Source: Streptomyces sp. NRRL F-2580 (GTDB lineage Bacteria > Actinomycetota > Actinomycetes > Streptomycetales > Streptomycetaceae). Taken from it: 64,000 bases of DNA. The DNA lies in NCBI RefSeq assembly GCF_000720115.1, contig NZ_JOIR01000019.1, forward strand, positions 1 through 64,000, read 5' to 3'. Both the position numbers and the translations under genes were made by a program. Below the pieces are notes generated by a model, which made no database searches, was not told where the DNA came from, and saw only the letters and a program-made list of their open reading frames with translations. Every line of letters starts with the position of its first letter. Position 1 is the first letter of the stretch. Of this stretch, positions 25,271 through 33,831 are shown piece after piece.

Positions 25271-28200
25271 TGGCCGGCCACCTCCGTGGAGCCGTCCGAC
25301 TGGAGGCCGTTCGGCGGGGTGGTGGTGAAGAGCGGGCCGACCCAGTAGTTCACGGAACCGAAGGTGTTCGTGGGGAACGTGGTGCTCGCGCCGTACTTGT
25401 AGAGGCCGTTGGCGCCGCCCGTTCCGTCGGCCGGTGCGACCAGCGGGTAGGAGCGGTGCGCTCCGGTGAAGTAGCCGCCGTCCACGGAGTAGTTGCCGTT
25501 CGGCGCGTGGTAGGAGGCCACGTACGAGGTGCCGGCCGTGACGGGCACCGGGGTGGCGAACTTGAGCTGCTGCCAGCCGGTCAGGGTCTCGCTGCCGAAG
25601 GTGCCGGTGGCGAGGAGCGCGCCGTCGGCGGCCCAGAGGCTGCCGGTGTGGCCGCCGGTGTTGCCGGGGCCCTTGTAGAAGGTGATACCGGTGACGTAGC
25701 CGTTCACCGCGGACTGGAAGCGGGTGCCCAGTTCCACGGAGTTGGCGTCGTCCACCACGTTGGTGGTGCTCGGCGTGGCGGTGTTCGGCCACAGGCCGCA
25801 TGGGCAGTTGACGGCGGGCGGGTTGGGACTGGTGGTGAAGTTCCACGTGACCGGCGCGGTCATCGCGTTGCCCCACAGGTCGCTCGCCTGGACCGACAGG
25901 GTGTACGTCGAATTCAGGGCCAGTTCGCTGGAGGGCGTGAAGGTCGCGCTGTTGGCCGCGCCCATCACCTTCGTACCCGGGATGTTGGCGCCCCCGGCGT
26001 CCTTCAGCGTGAACACCAGGGTCTCGGAGTCGACGGCCGTGGAGAAGGTCGCCGTCGCCGAGGCCGTGATCTGGGTGCCGGTCGCCGCGGACTGCGGGGA
26101 GGTGGAGGTGACGGTGGGCGGTGTGGTGCTCGCGGCCGAGGTGTCCAGGACCGCGTCGACCCAGTAGTTGCTGCCGCTCGCCGCCGTGTTCGGGAAGCCG
26201 CCCGTCGCGCTGTAGCGGTAGACGCCGTTGCCGCCGTCGGTACCGCTCTTGAGCGCGGTCAGGGGGGCGAGACCCGCGGAGCCGGAGGCGAAGGTGTTGT
26301 CGAAGGAGTACCCGCCGTGCGGGGCGAAGTACGAGGCGATGTAGGTGGTGTTCGCCTTGACCGGCACCGGAGTGGCGAAGTTCAGCTGCTGCCAGCCCGA
26401 GGCCGTCTCGTTGGTGAAGGTGCCCGTGGCCAGGCGCTGACCGGTGGCGCTCCACAGGCTGCCGGTGTGCGTGCCCGTGTTGGCCGGGGACTTGTAGAAG
26501 CGGACTCCCGTGATCGAACCGGCCGCCGTGGTACGGACCTTCACGCCCAGCTCCACCGCGCTGCCGTCACCCGCGTTGACGGTCCCCGGTACCGCGGCCG
26601 CGGGCCAGACGGTGCAGGGGCACTGCTGGGGGCCGACGGTCAGCGGCACCGTGGTGACGGCGCCGATGTTGACGCTGTCGTCCACCGCGCGGACCTTGAT
26701 CTGCACGGAGCCGGGAGCGGTCGGCGTCCAGGTGTAGCTCCAGGAGCCCACGCCGTTGGTCGCCTTCCAGGTGGTTCCGCCGTCCGTGGAGACCTCCACG
26801 CGGGCCACCACGCCGCCACCGCTGTCGGCCGCCGTGCCGGTGACGGTGACGGGCCGCAGGGCCGGCACGGTCGCGCCGGACGCGGGGCTCGTCACGGTGA
26901 CGGTCGGCCCGGTGGCGTCGGTGGACGCGGTGGCCGGGACCAGGTCGCCCTGCAGACTCTTGGGCTGCACCCCCATGTCCGCGAAGACGTTGACGGTGGC
27001 CTGTTGCATCCGCTTGTCCTCGGTGACCACCGTGTCGTCCGGGTTGCCCGTCGGCATGTTGGTCAGACCCCACGACCACTGCACCGTGCCGGTGCCGAAG
27101 ACCAGGGCGTGCGAGGTCTGGTCGCGGAAGGCCACCAGGCTGTGCGTCGCGGTGCCGTTCCCGTAGGTGTTGCCGTAGTCCAGCCGGTACTTGCCGTCCT
27201 CGATGTCCACGGTGGTGGACGACATCTTGATCTGCCCCGGCGGCCGCGCCGCGTCCTCGATGTCGGAGTCCCACTCGTAGCCGAGCGTTCCGGTCGGGAA
27301 GGTCGCGGTCTGCGAGGGCGTCAGGTTCGCGACGGTGGTGTTGCGCCACAGCCGCATCCTGGCGAACGCACCCGGCACGGTGATCGCGTCCGACCGGTAG
27401 CCGTTCACCGTGAACAGCGTTCCGGTCAGCTGGTTCTGGGGCTGGTACGGACGCCCGTTGGTGGCGCTGGCCGGGTCCATGAAGGTGCCCGTCCAGGTGC
27501 CGCTCGGGTCGGGGACGCCGTTGGGCACCGGGAAGGAGAGCTTGGTCTCCTTGTAGCAGACCAGGGTCCGGTGGGCGGTGTTGGCGCCGTCGATGCTCGG
27601 CGCCAGCCGGGTCTTCCAGAAGATCTCGTTCCCGGCGAAGTACGTCTGGTGCTGACCGGCGCGCCGGGCGTTCAGGGCGTTGGTGAACTGCTCCTGCGTC
27701 CAGTACTCGTCGTGCCCGGAGGACATGAACACCTTGTGGTTCTGCATGAGGGAGGCGCCGCGCACCGACATGTCGATCCCGGACATGTAGCTGAGGTCGT
27801 AGCCGTTGCGCTCCAGCCACGAGATCATCTGGTACTCGGAGCCGTAGATCCCGTTCTCCCCGCCGATGTCCATCGGCCGGTTGTAACTCACCTCGTACGC
27901 ACGCCCGTCCGGTGCGGGACCGCCGCCGTCGTAGAGGTCCTGGCCGCCGTAGTTGTTGTACGCCTGCCAGGTCTGGTCGCTCGTCTGCACCAGGATGTCG
28001 GAGTGGCTGGAGTCGTTGCGGACGACGAACGGGTACGGCATCAGGCCGTTGCCGTCCGCCTGGTCGAAGTTGGCGATGTACAGGCCGGAGACGGCGTTGG
28101 ACGGCACGCTCCACGTCGCCGTCACGGGCCAGTTGCCGCAGTCGACCAGGCCGGTCGAGGCCTTGGTCGTGCAGCTCTTCGGATTGCCGCCCTGGGCGAA

Positions 28201-28572
28201 GTTGGCCGGGTAGGTCTGGGCGGCCTGGGCCTCCGTCGACAGCAGCCGGGCGCCGTCGCCCCCGTAGTAGCCCAGCCGGTAGACCGAGACGCGGTAAGGG
28301 GAGGGGGACTGGACCTTGAACTGCACGGTGTCGCCGGCCTGGACGCTCATCTGGGCGCTGAAGCCCTTGATGTCGCCCCAGGCGCTGGGCGCGAACCACT
28401 CCGACATCGGCGTGCCCGGCTTGGAGTTCTCGCAGACGACGGCGTTCGACGTCGGACCGCAGGGGTCTGCGGCACCGGCCACCGAGGCCGGTGAGAGAAC
28501 CGTGGCCACCAGGGCGGCGACCACGGTGAAAAGACCGTACCGGAACCGGAGCAGCCTTCTCCGCTTGTTCAT
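25267..28572 (-). CDS. Large secreted N,N-dimethylformamidase beta-subunit-like protein with Ig-like and DUF4082 domains
   Basis: The 1101-aa protein starts MNKRRRLLRFRYGLF and has a classical signal peptide cut near AGAADPC. Residues of about 40-560 resemble the large (beta) subunit of dimethylformamidase: VSVYRLGYYGGDGARLL, YNNYGGQDLYDGGG, SGHDEYWTQEQF and FAGNEIFWKTRL. An Ig-like module follows (TVTVTSPASGATVPALRPV), then two DUF4082-type beta-sandwich domains (each with GSLW, ATGTF and GWQQL motifs) separated by a Big_5-like Ig domain. It is therefore extracellular, and the DUF4082 domains probably bind surface glycan. Enzymatic activity toward formamides is not implied; the gene lies inside a polysaccharide operon. 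Its stop overlaps the following GT2 start. Confidence 0.83.
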   Translation of the reverse strand: MNKRRRLLRFRYGLFTVVAALVATVLSPASVAGAADPCGPTSNAVVCENSKPGTPMSEWFAPSAWGDIKGFSAQMSVQAGDTVQFKVQSPSPYRVSVYRLGYYGGDGARLLSTEAQAAQTYPANFAQGGNPKSCTTKASTGLVDCGNWPVTATWSVPSNAVSGLYIANFDQADGNGLMPYPFVVRNDSSHSDILVQTSDQTWQAYNNYGGQDLYDGGGPAPDGRAYEVSYNRPMDIGGENGIYGSEYQMISWLERNGYDLSYMSGIDMSVRGASLMQNHKVFMSSGHDEYWTQEQFTNALNARRAGQHQTYFAGNEIFWKTRLAPSIDGANTAHRTLVCYKETKLSFPVPNGVPDPSGTWTGTFMDPASATNGRPYQPQNQLTGTLFTVNGYRSDAITVPGAFARMRLWRNTTVANLTPSQTATFPTGTLGYEWDSDIEDAARPPGQIKMSSTTVDIEDGKYRLDYGNTYGNGTATHSLVAFRDQTSHALVFGTGTVQWSWGLTNMPTGNPDDTVVTEDKRMQQATVNVFADMGVQPKSLQGDLVPATASTDATGPTVTVTSPASGATVPALRPVTVTGTAADSGGGVVARVEVSTDGGTTWKATNGVGSWSYTWTPTAPGSVQIKVRAVDDSVNIGAVTTVPLTVGPQQCPCTVWPAAAVPGTVNAGDGSAVELGVKVRTTAAGSITGVRFYKSPANTGTHTGSLWSATGQRLATGTFTNETASGWQQLNFATPVPVKANTTYIASYFAPHGGYSFDNTFASGSAGLAPLTALKSGTDGGNGVYRYSATGGFPNTAASGSNYWVDAVLDTSAASTTPPTVTSTSPQSAATGTQITASATATFSTAVDSETLVFTLKDAGGANIPGTKVMGAANSATFTPSSELALNSTYTLSVQASDLWGNAMTAPVTWNFTTSPNPPAVNCPCGLWPNTATPSTTNVVDDANSVELGTRFQSAVNGYVTGITFYKGPGNTGGHTGSLWAADGALLATGTFGSETLTGWQQLKFATPVPVTAGTSYVASYHAPNGNYSVDGGYFTGAHRSYPLVAPADGTGGANGLYKYGASTTFPTNTFGSVNYWVGPLFTTTPPNGLQSDGSTEVAGQ

Positions 28573-28606
28573 CTGTACCTCATTTGTTTGCGTGAACCGG
28601 CAGGCG

Positions 28607-29722
28607 TCAGCGCAGGGCGCCGATGAGCGCGTCCACGACCCGCTGCTGCTGGGCGGCGGTGATCTGCGGGAAGAGGGGCAGGGAGAGCATCCGGTCCGCA
28701 GCCTCCTCGGCGTGCGGGAAGGCGCCGCGGCCGTGCCCGAGGTGGGCGAAGGCCGGGGTCAGGTGGACCGGGGCCGGGTAGTGCACGCCCGCGCCGATGC
28801 CCTCCGCGTTGAGCTTGCCGACGACGGCGTCGCGGTCCGCTCCGGCGACCCGTACGACGTACAGGTGCCACACGTGGACGTTGCCCTCCGCCGTGACCGG
28901 CAGGGTCACCCGGCCGGCCGCCGCGAGCTCGCCGAGGAGGCCGTCGTAGCGGACGGCCGCCGCCCGGCGGGCCGCGTTGCCCTCCGCCAGCCGGGCCAGC
29001 TTCGCCCGCAGCACCACGGCCTGCAGGCCGTCCAGCCGGCTGTTGAAACCGGCCACGTCGTGCCGGTACTTGGCGACGCCGCCGTGGTTGGCCAGGGCCC
29101 GGACCAGGTCCGCGCTCTCCTCGTCGTCGGTCACCACCGCGCCCGCGTCGCCGTACGCGCCCAGGTTCTTGCCCGGGTAGAAGCTGGTCGCGGCGATCCC
29201 GCCGCTGCCGGGGGAGCGCCCGTCACGGGTCGCACCCTGGCTCTGCGCGGCGTCCTCGACGATCCGCACGTGCGCCGGCAGCTGCGCGGTCAGCTCCGCG
29301 GTGGCGGCACACTGCCCGTAGAGGTGGACCGGGACCACCGCGCGGGTGGCCTTGCCGACCGCGTCCAGCGCGGCCCGCGGGTCCATCAGCAGCGTGTCGG
29401 GAAGGCAGTCGACCAGCACCGGCCGGGCACCGATCCGGGCGACGGCGCCGGCGGTGGCGATGAAGGTGTTCGCGGGCAGCACCACCTCGTCGCCCACCCC
29501 CACCCCACTGGCCCGCAGCGCCAGTTCGAGGGCGTCGGTGCCGTTGGCGACGCCCACGCAGTGCCCCACCCCGGCGAACTCGGCGTACTCGCGCTCGAAC
29601 GCGCGGACCTCCTCGCCGCCGATGAACGCGGTGTTCGCGAGGACCCGGTCGAATCCGGCCCGTAATTCCCCGGCGACCTCGGCGTGCGCCGCCTTCAGGT
29701 CCACGAGCGGTATCTGGTTCAT
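28607..29722 (-). CDS. DegT/DnrJ/EryC1-family sugar aminotransferase (WlbC/WbpE/QdtB-like); contains a TTA codon
   Basis: The 371-aa PLP enzyme has IPLVDLKAAHAEVAGEL, VANGTDALELALRASGVGVG, DEVVLPANTFIATAGAV and the PLP-lysine motif SFYPGKNLGAYGDAGA (Lys185). The GKNLGAYGD form is typical of the 3-amino-forming branch (WlbC, WbpE, QdtB) rather than the ArnB/PglE branch. In the WlbABCDE pathway this enzyme aminates the 3-keto sugar made by a Gfo/Idh oxidoreductase, and such an oxidoreductase is encoded about 3 kb upstream. Codon 20 is TTA (complement of 29663-29665), suggesting bldA dependence. The start overlaps the NeuD/PglD-like gene as ATGA. Confidence 0.88.
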   Translation of the reverse strand: MNQIPLVDLKAAHAEVAGELRAGFDRVLANTAFIGGEEVRAFEREYAEFAGVGHCVGVANGTDALELALRASGVGVGDEVVLPANTFIATAGAVARIGARPVLVDCLPDTLLMDPRAALDAVGKATRAVVPVHLYGQCAATAELTAQLPAHVRIVEDAAQSQGATRDGRSPGSGGIAATSFYPGKNLGAYGDAGAVVTDDEESADLVRALANHGGVAKYRHDVAGFNSRLDGLQAVVLRAKLARLAEGNAARRAAAVRYDGLLGELAAAGRVTLPVTAEGNVHVWHLYVVRVAGADRDAVVGKLNAEGIGAGVHYPAPVHLTPAFAHLGHGRGAFPHAEEAADRMLSLPLFPQITAAQQQRVVDALIGALR

Positions 29723-30486
29723 GCGACTGGGCTCTCCATCCGTGTCCCCGGCCGGCGGCCGGTCATCTCCCCATCGGTCCGCAGCTCGTCGAGCGCCGGG
29801 GCGTCCGCGGCGCGCAGCCGACGGGCCGGGCTCCCGGCCCACACCTCGCCGGCCGGCACGTCGGCCAGGACCGTGCTTCCCATACCGGTCAGCGACCAGG
29901 CGCCGACCGTCGTGTACTCGCGGACCAGCGAGCCCGCCCCCACATAGGCCCCCCGGCCCAGCCGCACCCCGCCGCCGAGGCGCACCCCCGAGGCGAGCGT
30001 GGCGAAGTCCCCGACCGCGTCGTCGTGGGTGAGGACCACCTGCGGCATCACCGCCACGTGCGACCCCACCCGGACGGCGGCCGTCAGCACGCAGTGCGCG
30101 AGGAGCACGGAGCCGGCGCCGAGCACCGAGGACCCCGACACCGCCGCCGTGGGGTGGACCACGGTCGCGTAGCGGTTCACGGGCAGCCCCAGCCGCCGCA
30201 CGAGGCGGGCCCGTACGGCGTAGTCGCGCGGGCTGCCCACGCAGACCACCACCCGGGCGGACCGCAGCTCGTGCACCCGGTCGCTGCCGCCGAGGACCGG
30301 CACCCCGTCCACGTCCCGCCCCGCCAGGGCCGGGTCGTCGTCGAGGTGCCCGGCGAGCCGCCACCGCGGCGGGAGGCCCCGCGCCGCGTCGGCGGCGGCC
30401 ACGTCCCGGACCGCCTGCGCGGTCTCCCGGGCGAACCCGCCCGCGCCGACGATCAGCAGGTCCTCGGTGTGCCGCGGCCCGTTCAT
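29719..30486 (-). CDS. NeuD/PglD-like sugar O/N-acyltransferase (left-handed beta-helix)
   Basis: The 255-aa protein has an N-terminal Rossmann-like domain (DLLIVGAGGFARETAQAV, VVVCVGSPRDYAVRARLV) followed by hexapeptide repeats (HPTAAVSGSSVLGAGSVLL, THDDAVGDFATLASGVRLGG, GAGSLVREYTTVGAWSLTG). This two-part design is diagnostic of NeuD and PglD, which use acetyl-CoA to acetylate amino-sugars; the first repeat contains the usual catalytic His (HDD). It lies between two DegT aminotransferase genes with ATGA overlaps on both sides. Acetylation of the 4-amino sugar made by the upstream ArnB/PglE-type aminotransferase is the simplest inference. Confidence 0.87.
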   Translation of the reverse strand: MNGPRHTEDLLIVGAGGFARETAQAVRDVAAADAARGLPPRWRLAGHLDDDPALAGRDVDGVPVLGGSDRVHELRSARVVVCVGSPRDYAVRARLVRRLGLPVNRYATVVHPTAAVSGSSVLGAGSVLLAHCVLTAAVRVGSHVAVMPQVVLTHDDAVGDFATLASGVRLGGGVRLGRGAYVGAGSLVREYTTVGAWSLTGMGSTVLADVPAGEVWAGSPARRLRAADAPALDELRTDGEMTGRRPGTRMESPVA

Positions 30487-31640
30487 CCGCCGGCCTGTTC
30501 CCGCAGCACCGTCACCACCCGGTCCTGCTCGGCTTCGGTCATGGTGTGGAACAGCGGCAGGATCAGCGAGTCGCGGCTGATCCGCTCGGTCACCGGCAGC
30601 GCCGCCGCCCCGTGCCCGGCGTACGCCGGCTCCAGGTGCGAGGCCATGATCCCGCGCCGGGCCGAGACACCCGCCTCGGAGAGCGCCGCGAGCAGCGCGT
30701 CCCGGCCGACCGGGAAGTCCTGGGCCGGCAGCACCCAGTACGACTGGAAGTTGCCCTGGCCGTGAGCCGGGTCCCGGACCGGGGTGATCCCCGGCACCTC
30801 GCGCAGCAGCTCCTCGTACCGGGCGGCCAGCGCCCGGCGCCGGGCGACGATCGCGTCCAGCTTGCCGAGCTGCACCAGGCCGACCGCGGCCTGGATGTCG
30901 GTCATCCGGTAGTTGTAGCCGACCTCCAGGTAGCTCTCCACGATCGGCTTGCTGCTCGCGTGCCGCTGCGCCGCGGACACGTTCATCCCGTGCTCGCGCA
31001 GCCGGCGCAGCCGCTCCGCCCATTGCGCGTCGTCCGTGGTCAGCATGCCGCCCTCGCCGGTGGTGATCACCTTGCGGGGGTGGAAGGACCAGGCGGCGAG
31101 CAGCGCGCCGTGGCCCACCGACTTGCCGCCGACCGTCGCGCCGATGCCGCAGGCGGCGTCCTCCACCAGGGCGAGGTCCCAGTCGGCGCACGCCGTCCGC
31201 AGCGCGTGCACGTCCGCGGGCACCCCGCCCTGGTGGACGGCGAGCACCGCCTTCGTACGGGGCGTGCGGACCGCGTCCACGGTGGCCGGGGTGAGGTTGC
31301 CGGTGGCCTCCTCGACGTCCGCGAACACCGGCCGCGCCCCCACGTAGCGGACCGCGTTGGCCGTGGCGATGAAGGACAGCGAGGGGACGATCACCTCGTC
31401 GCCCGGGCCCAGGTCCAATGCGACGAGGGCCAGGTGCAGGGCGGTCGTGCAGGAACTCACCGCGATGCCGTGCTCGGCGCCCACCCGCTCCGCGAAGGCC
31501 CGCTCGAACTCGGCGACCCGGGGGCCCTGGGCCACCCAGCCCGAGAGCACGGCGTCGGCCGCGGCCTTCGCCTCCTCCTCGCCCAGCCACGGCACCATGA
31601 CCGGGATGCGGGCGGGCGGTACGGGATCCTGCGCGCTCAT
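30483..31640 (-). CDS. DegT/DnrJ/EryC1-family sugar aminotransferase (ArnB/PglE-like)
   Basis: The 385-aa PLP enzyme has IPVMVPWLGEEEAKAAADAV, SSCTTALHLALVALDLGPGD, VEDAACGIGATVGGKSVG and the PLP-lysine motif AWSFHPRKVITTGEGGM (Lys190). The HPRK-TTGEGG form fits the branch making 4-amino-4-deoxy sugars from 4-keto sugars (ArnB, PglE, DesI/perosamine type). A 4,6-dehydratase to make the 4-keto substrate is not obvious in the window; the SDR encoded just upstream looks like an epimerase. Start and stop overlap neighbours as ATGA. Confidence 0.88.
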   Translation of the reverse strand: MSAQDPVPPARIPVMVPWLGEEEAKAAADAVLSGWVAQGPRVAEFERAFAERVGAEHGIAVSSCTTALHLALVALDLGPGDEVIVPSLSFIATANAVRYVGARPVFADVEEATGNLTPATVDAVRTPRTKAVLAVHQGGVPADVHALRTACADWDLALVEDAACGIGATVGGKSVGHGALLAAWSFHPRKVITTGEGGMLTTDDAQWAERLRRLREHGMNVSAAQRHASSKPIVESYLEVGYNYRMTDIQAAVGLVQLGKLDAIVARRRALAARYEELLREVPGITPVRDPAHGQGNFQSYWVLPAQDFPVGRDALLAALSEAGVSARRGIMASHLEPAYAGHGAAALPVTERISRDSLILPLFHTMTEAEQDRVVTVLREQAGG

Positions 31641-32683
31641 CGGCCGGCCTCCCCGGCCGCGGTGTCGGCCGCCGCCGCTGCCGCTGCCGCTGCCGCTGCC
31701 GCTGCCGCCGCGGCGTCGGCGGCGCGCTCGGCCCGCCACCAGTCCACCAGGTCCCGCAGCCCGCTGCGCAGGTCGATCCCGGCGGTGAAGCCGAGCCGCT
31801 CCGCGGCCTGCGCGGTGTCCGCGAGCCGGCGGGTCACGCCGTTCACGGCGCGGGCCGGACCGTGCTCCGGCACCAGGCCGTCCGCGCCCATCGCCTCCAG
31901 CAGGCCGTTCGCCAGCTCCAGCAGGCTGGTCTCGGTCCCGCTCGCGATGTTGAACACCTCGTCGGTCAGGTCCGATTCGGCGGCCAGCAGGTTGGCGCGC
32001 GCGATGTCCCGCACGTCGACGAAGTCCATGGTCTGGAGGCCGTCCCCGAGGATCAGCGGCGGCTCGCCCGAGGCGATGCGCTCCATCCAGCGGATCAGCA
32101 CCTCGGTGTACAGCCCGTGGATGTCCATCCGCGGCCCGTACACGTTGAAGTAGCGCAGGGCGACGTAGTCCAGCCCGTACATGGAGTGGAAGCTGCGCAG
32201 CATCCCCTCGTTGAACGCCTTCGCGGCGCCGTAGAAGGTGTCGTTGTTGTACGGGTGGTGGCGCTCGGTGGTCGGGAACTGCTCGGCCAGCCCGTAGACC
32301 GAGGCCGAGGACGAGGCGATCACCTTGCCGACCCCGGCGGCGGCCGCCGCCTCCAGCACGTTGAACGTGCCGTCCACCATCACCTCGTTCGCCAGCCGCG
32401 GCTCCTCCGCGCACTGGGTGATCCGGATGGCCGCCAGGTGGAACACCAGCTCGGCGCCCTCCGTCACCTTGCGCACCGCGGCCAGGTCGCGGATGTCCCC
32501 CTCGACGACCTCCACCACGCCGCTCGGCAGGGCGCGGGCCAGGTTGGCGGTCCGCCCCCGCACGAAGTTGTCGAGCACCACGACCTCGCGTGCCCCGTTG
32601 TCCAGCAGCAGGTCCACCAGGTGCGAGCCGATGGTGCCCGCTCCGCCGGTGACCAGAATCCTCTTGCCTCGTACGCTGCTCAA
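31637..32683 (-). CDS. NAD-dependent nucleotide-sugar epimerase/dehydratase (extended SDR) with C-terminal polyalanine tract
   Basis: The 348-aa protein has the NAD motif TGGAGTIGS, ASSSASVYGLAEQ, catalytic YGAAK, RYFNVYGPRMD and TMDFVDVRDIARANLLA, as in UDP-glucose/UDP-GlcNAc 4-epimerases (GalE/WbpP type). No ATG or GTG is available in frame near the start. The TTG at 32683 behind GTGGGGGCAGGG gives a proper N-terminus (SSVRGKRILVTGGAG) and is chosen. The C-terminus ends in about fifteen consecutive Ala encoded by GCCGCT-type hexamer repeats, unlike the rest of the protein. It starts 56 bp after the Gfo/Idh gene and overlaps the following aminotransferase gene as ATGA. Confidence 0.86.
   Translation of the reverse strand: MSSVRGKRILVTGGAGTIGSHLVDLLLDNGAREVVVLDNFVRGRTANLARALPSGVVEVVEGDIRDLAAVRKVTEGAELVFHLAAIRITQCAEEPRLANEVMVDGTFNVLEAAAAAGVGKVIASSSASVYGLAEQFPTTERHHPYNNDTFYGAAKAFNEGMLRSFHSMYGLDYVALRYFNVYGPRMDIHGLYTEVLIRWMERIASGEPPLILGDGLQTMDFVDVRDIARANLLAAESDLTDEVFNIASGTETSLLELANGLLEAMGADGLVPEHGPARAVNGVTRRLADTAQAAERLGFTAGIDLRSGLRDLVDWWRAERAADAAAAAAAAAAAAAAAADTAAGEAGR
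31674..31703. repeat. Five-copy GCCGCT hexamer microsatellite coding the polyalanine tail
   Basis: GCCGCT is repeated five times exactly, flanked by GCC/GCG codons. It lies in the last codons of the SDR epimerase gene and encodes its polyalanine tail. A gain or loss of units keeps the frame, so the tail could vary in length between strains. Confidence 0.75.
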
Positions 32684-32723
32684 CGCCCTGCCCCCACTGA
32701 GTCGTTCATCGTCTTTCGTGTCA

Positions 32724-32743
32724 CTGACCCGCGAATGGGTCAG
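32724..32743 (-). repeat. Inverted repeat spanning the stop codon of the Gfo/Idh gene
   Basis: CTGACCC (32724-32730) and GGGTCAG (32737-32743) form perfect 7-bp arms around GCGAAT. The right arm includes the stop codon (32740-32742). The hairpin would lie between the oxidoreductase and SDR genes in the leftward transcript; no T-run follows, so processing or translational tuning is more likely than termination. Confidence 0.4.
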
Positions 32744-33831
32744 CGACCGGTGCGCAGTCCGACGACCGCGCCCTTGAACTCCAGGCTCCGTGAGGCCGCT
32801 TCCAGGATGTCCAGCACCTTCAGGCCCGCCCGTCCGTCGGTCAGCGCCGGCCGCCCCGAGCCGATCGCCGCGGCGAACTCCTCGACCATGCTGCGCAGCG
32901 CCTCCTTCTCGCCGATGGCGGGCGCCACCATGTCGCCGGTCCGGTAGGAGACGAGCATGTCGCGGCGCTCGTCCGCGCCGATCTCCTGCGGGGTGCTCAG
33001 CTCCACGCCGCGGTCGAACACGGCCACGCGCTGGGAGGGGTTGAGGTCGTCCCACACCAGGGTGCGCTTGGACCCGCCGACCATGGTGGTGCGGACCTTC
33101 GTCGGGGACAGCCAGTTGACGTGCACGTGCGCGATGGCACCGGTGCTCAGCTGGAGGGTCAGATAGGCCACGCAGGACTGTCCGGCCCCGATCGGGTCGG
33201 CTCCGTGCGCGGCGACGGCGACGGGCCGGACGTGGTCCGGGAGGATGAAGTCGAGGACCGACAGGTCGTGCGGGGCCAGGTCCCACAGGACGTCGATGTC
33301 CTTCTGGACGAGCCCCAGGTTGATCCGTACCGAGTCGACGAAGTGGATCTCGCCGAGTTCGCCGGAGCGGACCATCTCCCGGATGCGGCCCACCGCCGGG
33401 GTGTAGCAGTACGTGTGGTCGCACATCAGCGTGAGTCCGCGTTCCTCGGCCTCGTTGACGAGCCGCAGCCCGTCCTCGTACGTGGCGGCGAGGGGCTTCT
33501 CCACCAGGACGTGCTTGCCGGCGCGCAGGGCGGCCAGGGCGACGTCCAGGTGCGTTCCGGCCGGGGTGGCCACGGCGACCGCGTCCACGGCCGGATCGGC
33601 GAGGACCGCCGCGTAGTCCGAGGTCGCCTGGACGGTGGAGTAGCCGCCGAGCACCTGCCGGGCCCGGTCGGCGTTCAGATCGCAGAGCCAGCGCAGCCGG
33701 AACTGCGGACTGGACTGGAAGTTGCGCACGAGATTGGGGCCCCAGTAGCCCGCACCGACCACGGCGACGCCTAACGGCTCCGCCGCACCGGCGGCCTTCG
33801 CGCCGGTGTCCTTCACAGTGTTGGGCTTCAC
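32740..33831 (-). CDS. Gfo/Idh/MocA-family nucleotide-sugar oxidoreductase (WlbA/WbpB-like); contains a TTA codon
   Basis: The 363-aa protein has the NAD-binding VAVVGAGYWGPNLVRNF, ATPAGTHLDVALAALRAGKH, the family motif VLVEKPLA and the active-site region WDLAPHDLSVLDFIL. In the Wlb/Wbp pathway this family oxidises C3 of UDP-GlcNAc uronate with NAD+, to be aminated by a WlbC-type aminotransferase; one is present downstream. The GTG at 33831 lies behind GGAAGGGG at proper spacing and is chosen over upstream in-frame codons. Codon 20 is TTA (complement of 33772-33774), near the 5' end, so the whole leftward operon could be limited by bldA. It is the first gene of that operon. Confidence 0.87.
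   Translation of the reverse strand: MKPNTVKDTGAKAAGAAEPLGVAVVGAGYWGPNLVRNFQSSPQFRLRWLCDLNADRARQVLGGYSTVQATSDYAAVLADPAVDAVAVATPAGTHLDVALAALRAGKHVLVEKPLAATYEDGLRLVNEAEERGLTLMCDHTYCYTPAVGRIREMVRSGELGEIHFVDSVRINLGLVQKDIDVLWDLAPHDLSVLDFILPDHVRPVAVAAHGADPIGAGQSCVAYLTLQLSTGAIAHVHVNWLSPTKVRTTMVGGSKRTLVWDDLNPSQRVAVFDRGVELSTPQEIGADERRDMLVSYRTGDMVAPAIGEKEALRSMVEEFAAAIGSGRPALTDGRAGLKVLDILEAASRSLEFKGAVVGLRTGR

Noticed and set aside
25456..28494. 1012-aa plus-strand open frame opposite the secreted dimethylformamidase-like gene
   Set aside because: No signal peptide or domain; the minus-strand protein has a signal peptide and known repeats.
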